Assembly (NCBI RefSeq): GCF_029873635.1
Contig: NC_080422.1
Location: 19,558,095-19,622,094 of the forward strand
From: Malania oleifera
Taxonomy: Eukaryota; Streptophyta; Magnoliopsida; Santalales; Ximeniaceae
Direction of reading: 5' to 3'
DNA length: 64,000 nt
The notes under the pieces are model-generated. The model was not told the origin of the DNA. It was given only the letters and a program-made list of their open reading frames with translations, and did no database searches. The position numbers and the translations under genes were made by a program. This document shows positions 56,501 to 64,000 of the stretch, piece after piece (positions within the stretch are counted from its first letter, which is position 1; each line of letters opens with the position of its first letter).

Positions 56501-58078
56501 GTTATATTCACAATCGATATATTTAATGCCAACTATGTGAGAATCAAAGTAGAATGCCGCACACTCAAAAAATATGCTTTGTTTTTTTTTTTTTTTTTTT
56601 TTTAAGAGAATGTCTATTTCTATGAATAGAACAATCATAATATAAGAATTTGATAACTTTACAAAAGAAGACGTCTTGTCATGATAGAACAAATGACAAT
56701 GTTAAAATTTTAATGAATTCATAACATAAAACATATAAGGAATGATTATTACATAATTTTATAATTCCTATCCAATTTCATGTTGGAAGAAATAACACTA
56801 GCTTTTGCATGGATAACATTTTTTTAATTTTTTTTTTTTGTAAATTTATAAATCCGGGTTTTCTGAGGCTATGTTTGGGGGTATGGATCACAAGCCTCGA
56901 ATTTGGATTTTTGTAGTTCAAACCAAGCTAAATAAATAAGATATATTTGGATTTTGAGTAGACAAATCTAAATCCAAAAACTCCAAAAATTTCAACATAG
57001 GGTTTGTGACTACTCAAACACACACTACACCCAACATTCTATCGAAAAGTCTCACTCCTCAATACAATCACACGCAAAACACATTCCTTGTAGAGAAACT
57101 CATACACACATAAACCCAAACACTATCATGACACTTGTTCAATCTGCAAACCTAAACTCATCAACTCAAATTCACTGATCTTATGTTCGGAGAGGATTTG
57201 GATTTGAATTTGTATTGGATTTAGATAATATGTAATATAAAATTATATTAAAATTTGTTCAAATCTGTACAAATTCAATTTCAAAGTTTTAAATTTATGA
57301 TCTCAAATACTACCTAACGTCATTTTTTTTTTTATGTAAAATATAATAAGAAGAAAGATAAACACATGGGGAAGAAGGGTGTGCCACTAAGTAAAGAGAA
57401 ACATTTCCTCCTAGGGTGGAGGAAGCAAATTCTAATTGTTAATTGAAACCTCACTGAAATCCTCCATCTTAAGCAAGCTGAAAACCCAATTTCTTCGTTG
57501 GATTAAACCCCATTTTGGCTTTGGTTGAATCAATTATTGCAGCGAGAAGATGAGTTCCATTATTATTATTATTTTTCTTTTGGCCACGAGATGACTTGAG
57601 CGAAGAAGCCTCTAGAGAATGCTTCGTGAAAATCCTTTCAGGACTTTATGTACGTTATGGATTGGGTCAGTGGATCCGGTCCAGCCCATTTCCTCAAAAA
57701 ATGGCCCACTTCTCCCTAAACCCTATAAAACTTGAAAAATGTACAGACCCGGAATCAAGAAAGGTTTAAAATTAGATTGGTATGAATTCAAACAAAATAT
57801 AATATAAAATTATATTAAATTTTATTTAAATTTATCCAAATATAAATTTAAGTTCGAAATTCTTGCTCTCTAACATAAAATTTAATACCTATATTTTATT
57901 ATCTAAATATTTGCATTATTAATTTATGTACGGATTTTTTTTCCTTCTTTTTGGGTGTAAGTTTGAACGTGCGCACCCACTTTGGTTTTTTTTTTTTGAA
58001 AATAAATTTATTTAAAAAATGGAGTTGTCGTCTATTTTTATTCTTTAAAAAAAAAAAGTAAAATATGAGAAACCCTAA
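56501..58078. other. AT-rich spacer, no gene recognised
   Basis: Holds a 24-base T run (56579-56602) and two diverged copies of an AT-rich segment sharing AATATAAAATTATATTAAA (57231 and 57801). A stretch at about 56870-57130 begins and ends with words like TATGTTTGGG/CCCAAACA, which could be an old MITE, but the repeats are too weak to assert it. Confidence 0.4.
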
Positions 58079-59631
58079 AAATTAGCCTCTGAATTTTTGA
58101 AGAAGAAACAATATATGCATGTCTATCGCCTAGTTGGGTCAGCTGAGATGGTAAGGGTGAACTTGTAACTTTGGAGACTCCAAAATCATGGATTTGATAC
58201 CTTTCTGAGACATTACACTGGTAAATTACAAGGGATATGTTAATGGACGGGCAGCAACACTTCACCTCCGTAAATTTGGTGTCGGATCGAGGGGTCTAAA
58301 GGACTCGTCGGTGACCGGAGAATATGCATGTCTATCAAGATAATCGATCATGAGGATAATTACTACATAATAAAGGATCACACTGTTGTATTGTCCTAAT
58401 GACCTCTACTAATTAAAGGAGACAATTTTTATAGACTTGCATAAATTAGTTAGTGATAAATGTCAAAATCTCAAATTTAACTAGTCATGCCAAAATTTTA
58501 TAGGCACATATTTATTATTAATATTAATAAAATAATTTCAATTTAAATTCGCTATTCGTTTGATAATCCTAATTGTAATGCATGTATGACGTGCAACATG
58601 GAGAGCAATGCGTATATTTGATTTGTTCATGATTGTAAATGAACTCATTATTTATGATCATCCACTACCTCAGTTGGATGGGTTTAGCATGAGGACCTAG
58701 TGCAACATGCATATTAAATAACATGTTAATTTTCATATATAATTATAATTTATCTACTATTCATCTTTATTAAATTATTTATTTTCTTCATTCAAAAAAT
58801 CAAAAGAAAAAGAGGTTGGTTTGTTTTATCATTATAATTATATTTAAAAAAAAAAAAAACTTTATAAAAAATGCTTGTCAGTATTATCATTTTTCTAAAA
58901 AATGCTTGTCAGTATTTATGTTGTTATACAATAAAAAGAAATATTTATCAGAAATATCATATGCATAAGTATGATTATGTGGTTAATTAGGTTTTCGAAA
59001 TAGTATTCATTTCGTAATGCATTTTGGCAGATTAGTCAAATTCAAATAAGCGAGGGTTGTTCTACTTTTTTTTGGTATGATTGTTACATGGATTCAAAAC
59101 CTTTGAGAGAATTATTCTTCACTTTAACTACTTCATATTTCTTTAAATCACAATGCTCTAGTCTCAGAAGGTTCTATTAATGTTGATAGGTTTTTCTCCT
59201 TCTTGAACCCTTAATTTTAATTGAAGTAAGCAACTTTTTGGGGGAAAGTTATTCAATCCAAATCAATGGATATGGTCTCAATCATAGGCATTGGCCTTCG
59301 ACTATAAAAAGGTGTTTTTATATTTCGATCATTTTATAAATTGCTAATTATGTGGATAGTCCTAGCTTGTTACTTCTCAAGTTAGACCCTGTTTTTGTTC
59401 AAGGGATTTAGTAACCTTTTGGGCCTTTAGTTTCTTTCTTTCTTTGGTCTCTAGCATTGAGAAAAAATTTTAGGAATGATACTCACTTCAAAAGTGAGCT
59501 ACTTTGGATTTATTTATTTATTTATTTTTCAAATAAGTGAGAAGCAAAGTTGGGAAGAAAGGCCGCATCATTTGCCCTTTCACCTTTAGCAAGTAGTTTC
59601 TTCTCTTTAATCTTTGCACCATTTAGTTTGT
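58079..59631 (+). repeat. Large direct repeat, copy 1
   Basis: Nearly identical to 62448-64000 (constant offset 4369 apart from small length changes in A-runs and an ATTT microsatellite). I count fewer than ten differences over about 1.55 kb. Apart from a SINE (58128-58321) it holds no recognised gene. Confidence 0.92.
58128..58321 (+). mobile_element. tRNA-derived SINE, family 2
   Basis: 194 bp flanked by a perfect 15-bp target duplication ATATGCATGTCTATC (58113-58127, 58322-58336). A-box-like GGGTCAGCTGAGATGG and B-box-like GGATTTGATACC are about 45 bp apart. It has no long A tail; the 3' part holds TTTGGTGTCGGATCGAGG. Unrelated in body to SINE family 1. Confidence 0.8.
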
Positions 59632-60463
59632 TGGTGATGACGTTCACCATTTACGAATTTCTTTTGTTAAAAGAGAAACACTAGATTATCTTATTAACAC
59701 TATACAAGACTTTATACAAGGGTACAAGGGTAACTTAGGAAATATACAAGGATACAAGGGTAACTTAGGAAGTTATACTAACATCTTTTATATTGGAGTT
59801 AGTTGGGTCATAATCTTTGGTTGTCAACTAGCTTGAATTTAGAATGATATTTTTGCACCTATTTGTTGAGAGGTTTGGAGAAAAGAAATCGTCATCATTT
59901 TTCAGATGAAGAAGCCAGAGCGGAGATTGTTCTTACTTTCTTTCTTGGAGTATTATGTTAATGGGCATGTTTAACTCATGAGTTTAATTCTTCATCTTTT
60001 CATACTTTTCTTTCTACTTGATCTTAATTATTGCCTTTCTTGTTTGGAATTTTTTTTATTTATTTTTAATCATATATACACCTTGTTTCCTTGAATATAA
60101 GATTTTGCATTGTTGTTCCAAAAAAAAATTTATTAAGGCTTTCTTATTGTTGATGTCTAAATACTGATTACTGTTGGTTATATTGGAACCTAAAATTAAT
60201 TTAACTTGATAATTATTGTGTTTGATTCAAGTATTTGAAAGGTTTTTTGAATTGGTTGATGTATGTATAGGAATTCATGTAACTAGAAAAATAGGTTACA
60301 TGAAATATATTAAATGCAATTGATATTGCTACATGTACTATGCTTCATGTAAAACCAATAAATAGTCACGTATTCATGCTATTTGCATCAAGTGGACTCA
60401 AAACTTCAAAATGCATGTTCTATCCTTTCTCCACTTCTCTCCACCTATCTTCTATTTCTAACA

Positions 60464-62120
60464 AAGTGGTATCAGAGTAAGGTAGGTGCCTAGTGTTTCA
60501 AATGATGACAAGTCCATTTCAAGTCCCTCTCCTCACTAAAGATAATTTTGATAATTGGAATATTTGAATGAAAACCTTGTTGGAATCTCATGATGTTTGG
60601 GAGATCGTTGAAAGGAGTTACATGGAACTGCGAGATGAGGGTACATTAATTGAATCAAGTTCAAAAGGATGCTTTAAAAGATTCAAGAAAAAAGGATTGG
60701 AAGGCTCTCTCCCCCATATGTCTAGGTTTGGATGAAGATATATATGAAAACTTTGTAAGTGCAACTTCTTGTAAACAAGCATGAGACAATGTACAAAACT
60801 CACAAAAGGATCGTTAAAGTGGTGAAAGTTTTTCTCCAAATACTCAAAGGTGATTTTGAAAAACTACACATGAAGGATTTTGAATTAGTTTTTGGTTATT
60901 TTTCAAGATTTTTGGGTATTGTTAACCAATTGAGAAGATATGATGAAGATTTAAAAGATGTTTGATTGTTAGAAAAAATCCTTTGATCATTGGACCCAAA
61001 ATTCAATTACATTGTTGTAGCAGTTGAAGAATCTAAGGATTTGGAGTCCATAATGATTGATCAGCTTATGCAGTCATTGCAAGCCTATGAAGAAAGGCTT
61101 ATTAATAAGAAACAAAGAACCATTGGAGTAGGACCTTCGAAACAAACTTTCTTTCAAGTAGAGAGAAGAAAGTTATGAAAGAAGAGGTTATGACCGTGAT
61201 TGTGGTCATGGTCGAGGTTAAGGAAGTGGAAGAAGAAAAGATTCCAACTAATCTAGTAACGATGAAAGGAACCAAAATTATCAATTCACCAAAGGATGTG
61301 GAGGAGGATCAAATTTGAGAAGACAAAGGTATGAAAAATCTAAAATTAAAATATTGCAAAAACAATATACATGGTCATTATTCATTTGAGTGTAGCACAC
61401 CCAACAATATTGAAGAAATGAACAACTGTGTTGGAGAAGAAAAGGAAGGGGTGGAGCCTACTCTATTGGTAGAATACAATGGAGATGGAGGAGAAAAGAA
61501 AAGAAAAAAAAAGAATAGATGGTATCTTGACACTAAGCACACAATAATATGTTTGGAAAACAAGAATTTGCTCCAATGTTACATTCAGAGACATGTCTAA
61601 GATTCCATTAAAGGAAAAAAAGAAGAAGTAATATCTTAATTTGCCTAAAAGATGGAAGGCATTAGTTCAAAACTAATGTATATTATGTGTCAAATATGAA
61701 GAATAACATTTTAAATTTAGGACAACTCCTAAAAAAAGGATATGATATCAACATGAAAAATTGTAACCTTTTCAAAAGAGATCCAAAAAAAGTTCATTGG
61801 TTGTGAAAGCAATGATGACAGGAAATAGAATGTTTAGATTAAACATTCTAACTGATGTTGCCAAATGTTGAAGGCTTGTATAAAAGATTCCCCCCTACTT
61901 TGGCATCTAAGGCCCAACCAAGTGAATTTTAATAGTTTGAAATTGATGTACAAGAAAAAATAATGGTGAAAGATTTACCTTCGATTGAGCATCACCACCA
62001 ATTATCTGTAGGATATGCTTTTAGTAGATAGTTTAGGAAGAACTTCCTGAAAAAAGTAAGCACAAGGGCGAAGAAGCTGTTATAGCTTATCGACACTAGC
62101 ATATGTGGGTCGATTGATCC
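60464..62120 (+). pseudogene. Ty1/copia gag-protease-integrase start relic
   Basis: A tRNA-Met primer site TGGTATCAGAG lies at 60467, just after a probable LTR end TCTAACA (60463); a TGTTAA at 59665 is a possible LTR start. Gag runs from about 60505 (KDNFDNW, then LLESHDVWEIVERSY) through 61180. A degraded CCHC knuckle KYCKNNIHGHYSFEC is at 61347. The protease start NRWYLDTKHTIICLENKN (61516) has DTK where DTG is expected. The pre-integrase domain shows NILNLGQLLKKGYDI (61708) and LPSIEHHHQLSVGYAFSR (61977). Similarity stops near DTSICGSIDP (62120). Frameshifts and stops throughout; reverse transcriptase is missing. Confidence 0.75.
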
Positions 62121-62447
62121 TATTGTGGAAATCGAGTATAGGATGCACAACAGAATAATTAAACTTGCAGCAAATGATAAAGCACCACAAGACACAATTC
62201 ATACACAATTAGAAATTCTGAAAGCAAATAAAGAGAACAACATGACAATATACATGATTCAGCAAAGTCTACATCCACGGAGTAATCGGCACAAGAATTT
62301 CACTAAAAAATATGGAAGTACACAATGCACTTCACACAATGATCTCTCTATCTACAAAACATGTCCAGAAGGACCTATATAACAACCCTCTGAGGTTTCC
62401 CTACAGAAACCCAACCACGCCAACGTTCCAATTCAAAATTCAAATTC
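62121..62447. other. Unassigned segment
   Basis: An 85-residue frame (62125-62382) has no recognisable domain. The segment joins the truncated copia relic to repeat copy 2. Confidence 0.4.
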
Positions 62448-64000
62448 AAATTAGCCTCTGAATTTTTGAAGAAGAAACAATATATGCATGTCTATCGCCT
62501 AGTTGGGTCAGCTGAGATGGTAAGGGCGAACTTGTAACTTTGGAGACTCCAAAATCATGGATTTGATACCTTTCTGAGACATTACACTGGTAAATTACAA
62601 GGGATATGTTAATGGACGGGCAGCAACACTTCACCTCCGTAAATTTGGTGTCGGATCGAGGGGTCTAAAGGACTCGTTGGTGATCGGAGAATATGCATGT
62701 CTATCAAGATAATCGATCATGAGGTTAATTACTACATAATAAAGGATCACACTGTTGTATTGTCCTAATGACCTCTACTAATTAAAGGAGACAATTTTTA
62801 TAGACTTGCATAAATTAGTTAGTGATAAATGTCAAAATCTCAAATTTAACTAGTCATGCCAAAATTTTATAGGCACATATTTATTATTAATATTAATAAA
62901 ATAATTTCAATTTAAATTCGCTATTCGTTTGATAATCCTAATTGTAATGCATGTATGACGTGCAACATGGAGAGCAATGCGTATATTTGATTTGTTCATG
63001 ATTGTAAATGAACTCATTATTTATGATCATCCACTACCTCAGTTGGATGGGTTTAGCATGAGGACCTAGTGCAACATGCATATTAAATAACATGTTAATT
63101 TTCATATATAATTATAATTTATCTACTATTCATCTTTATTAAATTATTTATTTTCTTCATTCAAAAAATCAAAAGAAAAAGAGGTTGGTTTGTTTTATCA
63201 TTATAATTATATTTAAAAAAAAAAAAACTTTATAAAAAATGCTTGTCAGTATTATCATTTTTCTAAAAAATGCTTGTCAGTATTTATGTTGTTATACAAT
63301 AAAAAGAAATATTTATCAGAAATATCATATGCATAAGTATGATTATGTGGTTAATTAGGTTTTCGAAATAGTATTCATTTCGTAATGCATTTTGGCAGAT
63401 TAGTCAAATTCAAATAAGCGAGGGTTGTTCTACTTTTTTTTGGTATGATTGTTACATGGATTCAAAACCTTTGAGAGAATTATTCTTCACTTTAATTACT
63501 TCATATTTCTTTAAATCACAATGCTCTAGTCTCAGAAGGTTCTATTAATGTTGATAGGTTTTTCTCCTTCTTGAACCCTTAATTTTAATTGAAGTAAGCA
63601 ACTTTTTGGGGGAAAGTTATTCAATCCAAATCAATGGATATGGTCTCAATCATAGGCATTGGCCTTCGACTATAAAAAGGTGTTTTTATATTTCGATCAT
63701 TTTATAAATTGCTAATTATGTGGATAGTCCTAGCTTGTTACTTCTCAAGTTAGACCCTGTTTTTGTTCAAGGGATTTAGTAACCTTTTGGGCCTTTAGTT
63801 TCTTTCTTTCTTTGGTCTCTAGCATTGAGAAAAAATTTTAGGAATGATACTCACTTCAAAAGTGAGCTACTTTGGATTTATTTATTTATTTATTTATTTT
63901 TCAAATAAGTGAGAAGCAAAGTTGGGAAGAAAGGCCGCATCATTTGCCCTTTCACCTTTAGCAAGTAGTTTCTTCTCTTTAATCTTTGCACCATTTAGTT
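62448..64000 (+). repeat. Large direct repeat, copy 2 (runs off the window)
   Basis: Matches 58079-59631 to the last base of the window, so its true end lies outside. It includes the same SINE at 62497-62690 with the same target duplication (62482-62496, 62691-62705), showing that the SINE inserted before the duplication. Confidence 0.92.

Noticed and set aside
56870-57130. Possible MITE with TATGTTTGGG/CCCAAACA ends
   Set aside because: The inverted ends are short and imperfect and no target duplication is visible.
58079-64000. Reading the large direct repeats as LTRs of the copia relic between them
   Set aside because: The repeats differ at very few sites while the relic's genes are badly decayed, and the repeat start is not TG. 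Not fully excluded because the right end is outside the window.

Overview
The window is nuclear DNA of a flowering plant, most likely a woody dicot, though the species cannot be told from the sequence. It is AT-rich and made mostly of nested transposable elements. It holds one convincing host gene, a three-exon DUF642 (BIIDXI-like) cell-wall protein gene at 27847-31079. Everything else that codes is retroelement, viral or captured-fragment material, usually broken by stop codons.

Layout. 1-873: nothing recognised. 874-4576: 5' LTR of a decayed gypsy-like element, split by a 5'-truncated LINE (1203-2815, 12-bp target duplication). 5639-7795: solo LTR with target duplication ccaag. 10222-10660: copia pol relic. 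11854-14785: complete minus-strand non-autonomous LTR element with 435-bp LTRs, a tandem hairpin array and a captured piece of a UBA2-type RNA-binding protein gene. 15512-15718: SINE. 16251-26989: complete but stop-ridden chromovirus (target duplication aaact), itself interrupted by a solo LTR (21056-23058, target duplication gtact). 27847-31079: DUF642 gene, with a SINE in intron 1 and another of the same family just downstream. About 32032-38780: endogenous pararetrovirus relic, split by a 2.2-kb copia-type solo LTR (34503-36679, target duplication aacat).

The right half is a three-level nest. A minus-strand copia pol is cut by a CACTA-like transposon (40457-56052, target duplication agt), which is cut by a young Tat-lineage Ty3/gypsy element (43504-53416, target duplication ctcat). 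The Tat element has an extra multi-exon antisense gene with its own TATA box and two tandem-repeat arrays near its 3' end. At the far right a segment starting at 58079 is repeated from 62448, with very few differences, to the window edge. It carries a second SINE family, and a decayed copia gag/protease relic lies between the copies.

The most interesting signals are four: (1) dense arrays of GTCGAC-centred palindromes just upstream of the TATA box in several unrelated LTR families; (2) a hairpin array shared by the autonomous Tat element and the UBA2-capturing non-autonomous element; (3) a pararetrovirus relic with a two-zinc-knuckle ORF downstream of reverse transcriptase/RNase H; and (4) the antisense spliced gene of the Tat element. 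All alignments were made by eye.
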